A program made the translations under genes and the position numbers. A stretch of DNA of 64,000 bases from Artemisia argyi (lineage: Eukaryota > Streptophyta > Magnoliopsida > Asterales > Asteraceae), in assembly GCA_030686995.1 (NCBI GenBank), contig CM060692.1, positions 127,797,796 through 127,861,795 on the forward strand. Direction: 5' to 3'. The notes under the pieces are model-generated. The model was not told the DNA's origin. It saw nothing but the letters and a program-made list of their open reading frames with translations, and ran no database searches. Shown here in pieces: positions 33,997 through 45,972 of the stretch (its first letter is position 1; each line of letters starts with the position of its first letter).

Positions 33997-36900
33997 TGAT
34001 TGGCTCCAAACGGTCAACCTAAATTGATCAGTAAATGGTCAACAAAGTCAAACTGCCTTAGAGTCAATCTCCGTGGAATATAGTGTTTCCCCGGGTCGTT
34101 ATGTCCCGACGAGGTATGCAATTGTAATCGTGAACGTTTTAAGTGATCGGGTGATTCAACAGAAGGGTAAGGAATTTGATTATTATGATTACACTATAGG
34201 ATTATGATTGAGAATAGCTTAAAAACACTATATTAACAATTACTGATGATCAGATAACCTCAAAACGTGATTTAAACCTAAAAACGCGCGTTTGAATTTA
34301 AAATAAACGCGAACGCGCAAAATAAAAAGTGAAACGGGAGCAAATAAAGTTCTACGAATGTGAAAATTATATTTTTACAATCCTAATGTTATAAGAAAAT
34401 TTTTGGAAAATTAAAATTATTTTTACCACTATTTAATTAATTACTATTAATTAATTACTAATTATTGATTACTTTTTAATTAACTAAATTATATTAAATT
34501 ACAATTAATTATGAAATTAAGCTAGAAAAATGAAAATTAAATTTAGAAAAATCTAAAATATTATAAAACTAATTTTAAAACAGAATATATATTTTTTCTA
34601 CTTTTTAATTAATTATTACTAATTAAAGCTAATTATTTAATTGATTTAAACTAAATTAAATTATATAAAATACTAAATGTAATGAGAAAAATCTGAAAAA
34701 ATTACTAAAAATCTATTATAAGTACAGAAACCTAAGAAAAATATAAAATGGAAAAGTGCTTAAGGAAAAAGCTGAGAAATAAGCTAATAAGCTAAAGCTT
34801 CTTAAATAGAAGCTATCACTTGACTTATATTGATGATTTTCTTTTACCAAACTAATATACTACTAAAAATAGTGAACTTATGTGAAAACAACTTATTGGA
34901 AAAGCTCAAATGAGCCCTGTGCAACTTGAAAAGCTCAACAGTAAGCTTATTAGGCTAAAATTGGACTTTTTAAACAACAAAAGCTAATTAATAAGCTACT
35001 TAGTGAGGACCAAAGACAAAACAAATTACAAACTAGTTAAGCGGACTGGAAACAAGCTAAAACATGCACAAAGATCACACTAATAAGTTGCAAAAGCCAA
35101 TTAAGCAATCCTGGACCCTGCTACAAACAAACAGGCCACAAAGGCTGAATTGCAGGCCACTATGGGACCCACAATAATGCTCAGGGGTCTAAAACAAGAG
35201 TGGAACCAACAAGATGACCTGAGAGTCTTCCTAATAAGATAGGGATCAGTCCTTGGGGTTCAAAATTAAGCAAAGGGAGGGCTTGTGAAGTTGACTCCCT
35301 ACACTGATTAGTCAGTGTATGGTATTGGACAGGTTATACAAGCAAGACCAAATAAGCTAAAGTCAGATAAGCTAGAACCTAAAATGAGCCTAGGTTTGAA
35401 GGATGGGACTGATAAGCTATAAAATAAGCCAAAATGTGGGGTGTAGGGTCCACTGAACAGGTCTCAAGGAGCCCAAGAAATCTGGCCAAAGGCCTGGTGC
35501 AGGGTACGTGGTGTGCCCTGCACCCTCAAAGAAACAGATGCAAACTACTCATAAAAATTCAAAAAAATGAAATGTTTACAGGTTCTTGTAGATTAGGTGG
35601 TAGACTACAAGCACAAAAAATTTCAGGTCACCATTCAATCCACAAAAATCAGAAAAATTCTCCCAAAAAGTGGGATTCTGACTTAATTACAAATTTTGAC
35701 TTTAGAAAGTTCTTGAGCAAATTGACTTTTGTGACTTTTGGTTGATCCTAGCTGAAAGATGATGTTGTATTAAGTTACAATAAGCACAAATCTAGCAATC
35801 TAAACAACTTTTTTTTTATCCAAAATTTAGGTTTTGGCAATCCCTACCCCTAACAGTTAACCTGTTATGAAGTTTTTGAGATGATTTTGACTTTTTACCC
35901 AAGATTTACCAATGTAAGGGTTTGACTGATGAACTTTAAACCTATTAATGAAGTTCTAACAAGATTTGACCACTAAAAAGTTTACAAGCTCAGTTAAACA
36001 AAACCATCCAAACACCCATTAATATGTTGTCATGAGTGATTTTTCAAAGACCCCTAATGTTTTAAACTTCAAAACTGATCACAAAACTTCTAATATGATA
36101 TATTAGAGTAAAGTGAACCAAAATTACTTAGGAGACAGTGGTGTATAACAAGCAAACTCAGATGAGCAAATTTAGCTAAATGAGACAGTGGACATGCAAG
36201 TATAATAAAAAACAGGCAAGGACAAAAGTTAAGCACTACTCAAGCTATAACTACAACAAACTAATTAAACATAAGCCATAAGATCAATGATAAAGGTTGA
36301 CAAAGAGAGAATGGAGAAAGAGTGACCTTGGGCCTTAGCTAAACAAAGGCACCAATAAATGGCAGCTACAAGCTCCTAGCTTGTTTCACAACAAGCTAGG
36401 TAAAATCCACCTTGCCCCTCCATTGCAGGAAACTTCCATATGCTTTCCACAGTGTCAAGCAAAGGTACCTTGTCACTTATTTATTTCCTTTTTGATTTTT
36501 TTTGTGATTTTTTCTTTTTCTTATTTGGTATCCTGTTTTGTGTTTTTCTTTTTGAATACTGAGTGCAATGTGAGGTTATGAAAAATTGGAATAGCAACAA
36601 CAACAAGCCTTGAACAAAATTCAAGAAAGTCTAAAGAAATTTTGTGAAACTGTAAATAACTTGGAAATTGAGGAAATTAGAATTCTTGCATTAATACTAA
36701 AAAAGGTTTACAAATTACACTAATTAACTGAAATTTAAAATTACCTAAAAACTACTTGCCATCAGGCTTACATTGATGACCTATTTATACTAGAAGAATA
36801 AAAACTAGGGCTTCCTTATCCTTTGTGCTTCTTTTCTGAAATAAAACAGTGCAAAATTCATCCTTGTGCTTTCTTGAGTAAATCCCACTCGCTGGATTAA

Positions 36901-37771
36901 ATTTTGCATCATCTTAACCCTCCATTTGTATTTTAGCACCAAAGGTGTGAGGTGGATTGCTGAGTTGGAGGGGAGGGGAAGTAATTATGAGTGTTGGGTT
37001 GACATTTGGGATGGTAGTGGAATAGGGTGGCTGGGTAGGTGGGGAGGAAAGAGGAGGGGACAAGATTGTTGGAGATGGTAGGGTGTTGATTGTCTGGTGT
37101 TGGTGGCAAAAGGGAGGTAGAAGGAGAGTTGACCATGGTTGACCCTGCTTTGCGTTTTATTAATAAAATGGGGGTGGGTGGGCTTTGGTTGTGTTGGGAT
37201 GGGGGATTGGATGTGGGTTGGATTTGGTTTTGTGTTTGGATTGGTTTGGTTTTGGATAATAATACAAAGGATCCGTTTGGTTTACAAGGACCAATTTTGT
37301 AATTAGGCTGAAAATTAGGGACCAAATCTGCCATCTTTTAAATTATTCCAAAGGACCAATTTTGCCACATTCCATCAATATTAGTGCCACAAAAGAAATT
37401 TTCCAAAGTTTGAATATCCCGGGGACTAATTTTGCCAATTTTCAAAGTTGAAGGACCAAACTTGTAACTTTTCCAAAGTTTTCACCCATGGACCATATTT
37501 GATAAATTTTGACTTTTAAATGCCTTAGGTTGACTTTTTTTTCAAAATAATTGTTCAGGGACTAGTTTTGTCAATTTTTGAAAGTTGGAGGACTGAAACT
37601 GCCAATTGTGCAAACTTTGTTCGTTTTTCATATGTTTTTAAACATTTTGCATCTGAAACATGTAAAACACAATCCTGGGATAATTTCCGTATTTTGATGC
37701 ATTTCTGAGTGTTTTTGGATGTTTTGGCAGTTCAAACACGACAAAAATGATGAGTGTTTGAGTACTCATCA
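33997..37771 (-). repeat. 3' LTR (3.8 kb) of an older Athila-like element
   Basis: It starts TGATTGGC and ends with the inverted repeat TGATGAGT/ACTCATCA (37748-37771), followed directly by the purine tract complement atcccccacacta. It is homologous to the LTRs at 4858, 38603 and 49035 but clearly diverged. The minus-strand TATA GTATAAATAG is at 36790-36781. ORFs inside (for example 36933-37334, minus) lie in U3 and are not genes. Confidence 0.8.
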
Positions 37772-38602
37772 ATCCCCCACACTAAACTATTGCTAGTCCC
37801 TAGCAATCTTTTATGAAAACTTAATGGATTTGAAGTCTCTTTACCAAAAGCCATTACTTCTGGAGTAGCCAAATGTTTCAGTTCATGTAAGAACTATGGT
37901 ACACTGATAACCATATGATTTTGAGCAAATCATAAGCTGTCAACGGGTTTGATTTGTCTTTACCAGAAGCCGTTTGCTTCTGGACTAGCCAACTCTTGAT
38001 GGAATATAGTCATCATCTTGGTGAGTTGATTACCAATTATGGTTTTCCACTGCCTTTACCGCAAGCCATAATCTTGCGGGCTAGCCAACTCTTTTACTTT
38101 TTAGGATATGGTGAGTTGAATACCATACAATTTTTAGCAAATTGTAAGCCATAAATGGATTTGAGATATCTTTACCAAGAGCCGTTTGCTCCTGGATTAG
38201 CCAATCCCTTTGTCGGTTAGACATGGCGGACTGATAACCACAAAAATTTTGAAATAAAGTGATTTTTTTTTTTTTTTAATTTTAGGCTAAAAACCTTGAC
38301 AAATTCTTTCGAGCATGTTAACTTATCTTCTACGCTCTGCATAGTATTATCCATGCTAAATTCGAGCAATTAAAAAAAGCACGTGATAAAAACAATTTTT
38401 GTTAACAACCAATAATAATGACACAGTGAACACACCTGACAATGATCTAATAGAAATTTCACAATGAAAAACTGTTTAACAAAGTGTGTGCATGTATTTA
38501 TTATAAAAACTGTATCAAGCAAACCTTGATGAATTAAAATGGCATAAAATGTGTGCGTATTAATAAATTAGGTTTTACAACCTCATGTGTTTATATAGAT
38601 AC
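37772..38602 (-). mobile_element. 3' internal end of the older Athila-like element, cut by the next insertion
   Basis: 37772-38230 matches 41998-42480 and carries four tandem modules of about 95-120 bp with hairpins. 38240-38602 has no match in the window and no ORF. The complete element begins at 38603 after its TSD GATAC (38598-38602). No 5' LTR of this older copy is visible to the right of 52430, so it is truncated. Confidence 0.65.
37844..38195 (-). repeat. Hairpin array in the 3' region, older copy
   Basis: Four stems lie at 37844-37863, 37963-37983 (ccagaagc/gcttctgg, perfect 8 bp), 38059-38079 (ccgcaag/cttgcgg, perfect) and 38175-38195. Two further perfect 8-bp stems lie between them: 37914-37934 (tatgattt/aaatcata) and 38126-38146 (tacaattt/aaattgta). 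Stem sequences differ between units while pairing is kept. Confidence 0.75.
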
Positions 38603-41600
38603 TGATTCATTGTGTTTTGGTGTATGCAAAAACAATTTATCAAAAATATCAACAAACGTGTAGTCTATGTTATCGTGAGACAAATAGACGTGAAGTAATA
38701 CGAGTAAACCTTTTAGGAAAAAGATTACCTCGCAAAACTCGTGAAAGTGATATTAAAATTGTGGAACCAGGAAGTGATTTCCTGGGTCGTACCCCAACGA
38801 GGTGTGAATGGAAAGTTTCGAGGAAAGATCGAGATTAAAACCTTGTATGTTTGGTTGTGACAGATTGTTTGGTTTTTTGATACGTTAAATTAACGAAAAT
38901 TACGAATTAACGAACGAAAACGAGATAAACGTAACCTAAATGGGAAATTACACTAAGGAATGCTACGAACTATTTAAAATAACCTAAAAAGCTACGGGAA
39001 ACATGTTAGGAAAAACGGGGAATCCTAAAATGTAATCTAAATTAAAAACGCGACGTTTATTTAAAAATAAACGTCAACGTACAAAATAAAACGTGAAATT
39101 TGAGCTACAAAGGTCCTACGGGTTTCCAATTAATTTTCTTACGCACTAAATGACAAAAGAAAATTTTAGAAAAAAAAAATAATTTTTCAATAAAAATTCT
39201 ATTTATTACGGATTAAATATTATTTAAACTAAATTAAATTCTTATAAATACTAAAACTATTTATAAAAATATGAAACTTTTTTGATAAATTCTACAAATT
39301 AATAAAATCCTAAGAAAAATATTAAAAGTGGTGGTTCAGTACAAAATTAAGCTAGGAATAAGCTAATAAGAACTGGTTAAGTTATTTAAGCTAACAATAA
39401 TGACTAGTTAAATATTAAATTTTGCAAATGTTTATTGAAAAAGACCCTAGGGCGCTTGGTACTTGTGTGTGGAGTGTATGTCTGTGATGTGCTCAGGTCT
39501 CAGGTTCAATTCCAACAAAACCCACTTTTTTTTTGCAAACATTTTTTTTTATATTTTCTTTTCTTTTGCAAAACAGTTTAAACACAAACACAAAATACTT
39601 TTGGTGAAGCAAAATCTCTTGAAAACACAAACACAAAACCTTTAATACTAACAGTTTGCAAGATTTGGAAATCAAATTAAAACTTTTCTTTGCTTTCTCT
39701 TTGAAAACTGCCAAAGCCTCACAACCAATGCAAATAAGCTAAAGGGCTCAAATAAGCTTAAACAACTAAGTAACAACAATTAATCTAACAACAAAGAATA
39801 GCAACAACAAGATTCAAACAGCAACAAGATATCAATTCTAGCTAAGATCATGAAGAACAAGCACAAGTAGCAGCAGCAGACCAGGCCCTGTAGCCCTGTT
39901 TAGGGGGTTGTGGGGCCCACAATAAAAATCGTAAAAATGAAATGAAGATGGATTCCTAAAGTCTAGCTGGGATATTTCACCCACAAGAAATTTCAAGTCC
40001 TGATTCTAAGCCCTAAATTCAGGAAAAATCACTCAACTTTTGGATTTCTTACTTACTTATGCAATTTGACTTTTCACTTTTGTAAGGAACTTTGACTAAA
40101 ATGGATTTCAACTACCTAAATCTCTTCATAGGTGTTAAATGAGCATGATTGTACATGAATTACTCAATCACTAATATGAAATCTCTCAAATCATCACCAT
40201 ATCATAGGCAGTTTACACATTATGCAGATTTGAAATAAGTACTTAGCTGATTTTGACTTTTATAGAGAAAATGACCAAAGTAATGGTCAAAATGGACTGT
40301 ATGAGACTTAGACTAGTGCACAATTGATTTCTAAACCTTAATACCAACAATAACCTACCAAATTCACTTGTTCCAAACACCCCTTAATAAACTGATTTTA
40401 ACAATTAAACAAGCAAACCACTAAGTTACCAACCCTAATCAATTAATTAACTAAGAATATGCTAAAACAGATTCAAATAAGCAAAGAGCAACAAATATAA
40501 GCAACTATTATCAAGAATCTCAAATTAAGTTTAAAACATGGAACAAAACCTACTTGGCATCCAAAGCTTTGCAAAGGTATGAGAACCAGGGACCATAGAA
40601 CACCCTATATGTCTCCCAAGAGACTCTAAACCATATTCACCACCATCTGCTTCTGATTCTCTTCTTTCTTCTTCAATTTTTTTTTTTGATTTTTTTTCTG
40701 TTTTTCTTTTCTCTTTTGATTTTCTGCTTCCTTTTGATTTAGTTAACTTAAATAAGCTTAAAGTTACTTCCTCAGATCACACAAACAACATTTACATAAG
40801 TAAACTAGTAATTTGAAAGATTGAATGAAAATACGAATTTTCTTAAACTGAATTGAAATTGAAATTAAACTTGAGAGTTGGAAATACAATTGAAAACTAA
40901 ATTAGAATACAGAAAATACAAAGGAAAAAGGGTGCCTTAATGGCTTACAATGCTTCACTATTTATACACTAATGGTGGTAGGTAGAAATTGTCCCTCTTG
41001 TGCTTCATCCTCTGGAATTAGGGTTTCCTGAGCTTCTCTTGACCATTGCGATGCAATCCCCACCGTTTGATTAGATTATAAACAATCTCAGCCTTCCATG
41101 GCATTTTGGCGCCTAAACAAGTTTCGAGGATTGTTGACCTGGAGTGGTGTTAGGTAGGGTTTTGTGAGGAGGGAGGAAGTTAGTGGGGTTGGGGATTGTG
41201 TTGGGGAGCTTTTGAGGTGGGGGAGATGGAGTGTTGCAGGGAGGTGTTGGGTGATGGTGGTGAATACTGTGGATAAAACGGGGGAAGGGGAAAAGGGTAA
41301 GTTTGACCGTTTGACTTTTGTGTTTTTATTATAAACCGTATAATAGGCTTTGGGCTTGGGAGGACATTGGGCCAAGGGATTACTTGTGGATCAAGTTGGG
41401 TTAGTATTTGGTATTGGGTTTGGTTTAGGCTTAAAGGTGTCCATTTGGTGTTGTAACTTATTAAATCACAAGGACCATTTGTGTAATATTCTAAAAGTTA
41501 AGGGATCAAATCTGCCATATCTTCCAAACTTCTACCAAGGACCATTGTTGTCATTCCATAATTTTCCAAGGACCATTTGATCAATTTTCTTCAAAGAATA

Positions 41601-41997
41601 ATTCCCGTGTCACTTTTGTCATTTTTCCAAACTATAGGGACCAAACTTGTACAACTTCCAAACTTTTCACTTCAGGGACAAAACGTGTTCATGTTTTGAA
41701 AGCTTTTTACCCAAAGATCATTTTTGACTTCTTTTGACTTTTAAGAAATTTGGGTTGACTTTTCATTTGAAATAAACGCTTAGGGACTAGTTTTGGCAAT
41801 TTTTTAAAAGTTGGGGGACTGAAACTGCCAATTATGCAAACTTTGTTTGTTTTTCGTTTGTTTTCAATCATTTGCATTTGAGACATATAAAACACGATCT
41901 TTGGGATATTTTCATTATTTTGATGCGTTTCTGAGTGTTTTCACGTGTTTTGGCAGTTAAAATACGGTAAAAATGATGAGTATTTACATACTCATCA
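38603..41997 (-). repeat. 3' LTR of the complete Athila-like element
   Basis: It begins (plus strand) TGATTCATTG and ends with a perfect 10-bp inverted repeat TGATGAGTAT/ATACTCATCA. The minus-strand TATA GTATAAATAG lies at 40967-40958, so U3 is about 1 kb and R-U5 about 2.3 kb. A tRNA-promoter-like word (ggttcaattcc) lies near 39503. U3 is full of degenerate ggaccA/T-TTTTG units. Confidence 0.9.
39440..39545 (+). repeat. SINE-like or tRNA-derived insert inside the LTR
   Basis: gcgcttggtacttgtgtgtgg is followed after about 25 bp by caggtctcaggttcaattcc. This resembles A- and B-box elements of a tRNA-type Pol III promoter (GGTTCRATTCC). Then comes a T run. It is also in the right LTR (about 49875-49980), where the B box reads ggttcgattcc, but not in the other two related LTRs. 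The ends of the insert are not defined. Confidence 0.35.
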
Positions 41998-42010
41998 ATC
42001 CCCCACACTT
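41998..42010 (-). promoter_or_regulatory. Polypurine tract of the Athila-like element
   Basis: The minus strand AAGTGTGGGGGAT directly precedes the 3' LTR (TGATGAG). Two more copies of the core AAGTGTGGGGGA occur upstream in element sense, at 42567-42580 and 42752-42764. Confidence 0.75.
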
Positions 42011-42068
42011 GAGTATTGCTAGTCCCTAGCAATCTTTTGTGAAAATTAATGGATTTGAAATCTCTTTA

Positions 42069-42422
42069 CCAAAAGCCATTACTTCTGGAGTAGCCAAATA
42101 TTTCAGTTCAAGTAAGAATTATGGTCCATTTGATAACCATATGATTTTGAGCAAACCATAAGCTTCCAACGGTTTTGATTTGTCTTTACCAAAAGCCGTT
42201 TGCTTCTGGACTAGCCAACTCTTGATGGACACAGTCAACATCTTGGTGAGTTGATTACCAATTATGGTTTTTCCACTGCCTTTACCAGAAGCCATAATCT
42301 TGTGGGCTAGCCAACTCATTTACTTTTGAGGATATGGCGAGTTGAGGTACCATACAATTTTGGGCAAATTGCAAGCCATCAACGGGTTTGAGTTATCTTT
42401 ACCAAGAGCTGTTTGCTCCTAG
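42069..42422 (-). repeat. Hairpin array in the 3' region, complete copy
   Basis: Four stems correspond to those of the older copy: 42069-42088, 42189-42209, 42285-42305 and 42402-42422. In the element-sense (minus) RNA, units 1, 2 and 4 pair with G-U wobbles where the plus strand shows A/C mismatches. Unit 3 has one mismatch. Confidence 0.7.
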
Positions 42423-42863
42423 ATTAGCCAATCCTTTTGTCGGTTAGACTTGGCGGACTGATAACCACAAAAATTTTGAAATAAAGTGAAAAATTTTTAA
42501 AATTTTTAGGCCAAAAATGGGGGTACTAGACGGTATAGTTTGATAAAATTCACTAGAATTTTCCCCTCCCCCACACTTAGAATTGAATATTGTCCTCAAT
42601 ATTCAAAGTCCCGGCGATTATGCCGTAAGAAGATAATATTAAAAGCTAATCGTGGGAATGTCATTTTTCATTTTTCACTTCATTTATACATACAACACAT
42701 TTTTTTTTTGAGAAGATATATACATTGCAAACAACTGCGGGGGGTGGCCACTCCCCCACACTTAGGTGTTAGAAAGTAGAAAGAAATTAGAGACACGGGT
42801 GAAAACCCATGTTGTGATACTGTTTTTGTTTATCGAGTCGCTAGCTTGACTCGATCCCCGAAT

Positions 42864-44099
42864 TCATTGGTCCATGGGGAAAGTTTGGAGGTCCGGGACA
42901 ACCATGGGTGGTAAGTCCCCTCCAAAATAATGCTTTAACCGATGCCCATTTACTTTGAAATTTGGACCGTCATTTTGAGACAACTCGACGGTACCATATG
43001 GAAAAACTTTGGCAACGGTGTAAGGCCCAGTCCAGCGGGTTTTAAGCTTACCCGAAAATATCTTCAATCTAGAGTTAAAAAGAAGGACTCGGTCACCAAC
43101 GTTAAAAACGCGGTTCTTGATTTTGGAGTCGTGGATCTTCTTTGTTTTCTCTTTGTAGATTAAAGAGTTTTCGTAAGCTTGATCACGAAGTTCATTTAGT
43201 TCATTGAGTTGAACTTTCCTATGATCACCCGCGGACTTAAGATCGAAGTTGGCATTCTTAAGAGCCCAATAAGCTTTGTGCTCGAGCTCAATCGGTAGAT
43301 GACATGCTTTTCCATACACAAGCTTATAAGGAGTACACCCGATGGGTGTTTTATAAGCCGTGCGAAAAGCCCATAGAGCGTCATCTAACTTGTCCGACCA
43401 AGAGGCACGGTTTTCGCCTACAGTTCTTTCAAGAATTCTTTTTAGACCACGGTTTGAAACCTCCACTTGCCCACTCGTTTGTGGGTGATAAGCGGTAGCA
43501 AGTCGGTGAGTGACACCATACTTGAGCATGACTTTTGCAAATTGGTCGTTGCAAAAGTGAGTACCGCGATCACTAATTATAGCGCGGGGAGTTCCAAACC
43601 TAGCAAATAGAGACTTTAAAAATTTTACAACTACTCGGGCATCGTTAGTTGGGAGAGCTTTGGCTTCGACCCATTTTGACAAATAGTCAACTGCCACGAG
43701 TATGTACTTGTTCCCTCGTGAAGACGGGAACGGCCCCATAAAGTCTATGCCCCAAACGTCGAAGATTTCACAAACTTGGATGACATTTTGTGGCATCTCA
43801 TCCCGTTGTGTTATCTTTCCTTGACGTTGACATGAGTCACAAGATTTGACTAATTCATGGGCGTCTTTGTAAATGGAGGGCCAATAAAAACCCGAATCAA
43901 ATACTTTTCGAGCGGTGTAGTTCGGGCCATGATGTCCCCCGGTGGGTCTATTATGACAAGCCCTAAGAATTTCCATGGCTTCTTGGCCATGAACACACCT
44001 ACGAATGACCTGATCCGCACAAATCTTGAATAGATAGGGATCGTCCCAAAAGTAATGATTCACATATTTGAAAAATTTGTTCTTTTGGTGGGACGACAT
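42864..44099 (-). pseudogene. Integrase of the Athila-like element (pol C-terminus)
   Basis: The open 411-codon frame contains the H2C2 zinc-binding module ([20 protein letters not shown]). The DDE core follows, with Asp in [11 protein letters not shown], Asp in [10 protein letters not shown] and Glu in [14 protein letters not shown]. The C-terminal part has [13 protein letters not shown] and [11 protein letters not shown]. It ends with a stop at 42864, before the non-coding 3' region. The catalytic residues are intact. It is separated from RNase H only by the frameshift and stop near 44145, so it is no longer in frame with the rest of pol. It would insert element cDNA into the genome. Confidence 0.85.
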
Positions 44100-44100
44100 C

Positions 44101-45972
44101 CCTTTGACAACAAAATTCCCCGCATGGTAGTTTGCAAAGTCGGCAAACTACGGGGGTACTAGAATCACCACGAGAAGAAATCACATTAAGTGTCTTGAGA
44201 GGAAACGTTTCATTTATTTCCTTTTTCTCAAGGACACTTTGATGTGGGTTTTCCAATCGGGAAAGATGGTCAGCAGCGAGGTTCTCGGCTCCTTTCTTAT
44301 CACGAATGATGATATCAAACTCTTGTAGGAGGAGAACCCAACGGAGTAATCTCGGCTTTGCATCTTGCTTGGCAAAGAGATATTTGAGAGCCTAGTGATC
44401 CGTGTACACAATGCTTTTAGTCAAGATTAAGTATGGCCGAAGCTTCTCAAACGCATACACCACGGCTAGTAATTCTTTTTCTGTTGTGGTGTAGTGAGCT
44501 TGAGCTTCGGTCAAGGTTTTGCTTGCATAATGAATCGGCTGAAAATGCTTGGTTTTTCGTTGCCCCAAGACCGCACCTATGGCAAAGTCACTTGCATCAC
44601 ACATAAGTTCGAAAGGTAGGTCCCAATCGGGGGCAACTAGAATTGGTGCCTCGGTAAGCTTTTTATTAAGAGTTTGAAAAGCTTCGATGCACTCATCAGA
44701 AAAGATAAACGGAGTTTCTTTTTCAAGAAGTCGGGTCATAGGCCTAGCTATCTTTGAGAAATCTTGAATGAATCTACGATAGAAGCCGGCATGACCCAGA
44801 AAACTCCGAACACCTTTAACGGTTGTGGGAGGAGGAAGTTTAGCAATGACATCGATTTTAGCCTTGTCAACCTCAATCCCGCTCTTAGAGATCTTATGGC
44901 CAAGGACAATTCCTTCCTTGACCATGAAATGACTTTTCTCCCAATTTAGACTAAGATTAGTTTCTTCACACCTTTGAAGCATTTTGTCTAAATTGGAGAG
45001 ACACGATTCAAATGAATTCCCAATGACCGAAAAATCATCCGTGAAGACCTCCATTGTTTTCTCGATCATGTCATGAAAAATGGCCATCATGCATCTTTGA
45101 AACGTGCCCGGAGCATTGCACAAGCCAAAAGGCGTGCGTCGATAAGCAAATGTTCCATATGGACACGTAAAGGTTGTTTTCTCTTGATCTTGAGGGTCGA
45201 TGGGAATTTGGAAATAACCCGAAAAACCGTCAAGGAAACAATAGTATTCGTTTCCCACCAATCTTTCGAGCATTTGATCCATGAAAGGTAGAGGAAAGTG
45301 GTCTTTGCGGGTGTCGTCATTTAACTTTCGATAGTCAATAGAAACACGCCAACCCGTTACCAATCGAGTAGGAATCAACTCGTTATCATCATTTTTAACT
45401 ACCGTTATGCCACCCTTTTTGGTCACACAATGAACGGGACTCACCCAAGGACTATCTGAGATAGGGTAAATCAAACCGGCATCAAGAAGTTTTATGACTT
45501 CTTGCTTGATAACCTCATGAATTTTAGGATTTACCATTCTTTGTTGTTGAACCGCTGGTTTAAAGTCATCTTCCATCAAAATTTTGTGCATACAAAATTC
45601 TGGGTTAATGCCCTTGATGTCGGAAAGTCTCCAAGCAATGGCTCGCTTGTGTGACTTTAAAACCTTGAGGAGAGCGGTTTTATTTTCCTCATTCAAGTCT
45701 TTGGCAATTATGACGGGAAACTTATCGTCTCCCTCCAAAAATGCATACTCGAGATGAGGTGGAAGTTCCTTGAGTTCAACCTCGGGGAAGTCATCAGTTT
45801 TTTCAACATTTTTGACCTCCTCGATATGAAGTTCTTTTGGAAGGTGAGGGGGTGAAGGATCTTCATTCAACAATTTTTCAAGCATAAGTATATCCCCCTC
45901 GGAATCAAGATAGTTACTATCAAACTCATGTGACATTGAGCTATCTTGGGAAAGAAAAGTATCGACCTCTTC
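44101..45972 (-). pseudogene. Reverse transcriptase-RNase H of the Athila-like element
   Basis: The frame 45936-44392 is open and in phase with gag-PR upstream. RT motifs are in order: VTKKGGITVV, LVTGWRVSIDYRKLN, KDHFPLPFMDQMLERL, TTFTCPYGTFAYRRTPFGL. The catalytic site reads FTDD (45045-45034), where Athila elements normally have FMDD; the codon is ACG in place of ATG. RNase H starts at LPFELMCDASDFAIGAVLG and runs to SIVYTDH, where a TAG (44394-44392) interrupts the conserved DHSALKYL-type block. Coding similarity goes on in frame to about 44145 ([11 protein letters not shown]), where an extra base in a run of C and a TGG-to-TAG change break the frame before integrase. Confidence 0.85.

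Noticed and set aside
36933..37334. 133-codon Pro/Ser-rich minus ORF (and similar ones at 41088-41375 and 51521-51808)
   Set aside because: They lie in U3 of LTRs, are not conserved between LTR copies beyond DNA similarity and show no protein family.
39495..39515. tRNA gene
   Set aside because: Only a B-box-like word. No cloverleaf can be drawn and the copy is inside an LTR.
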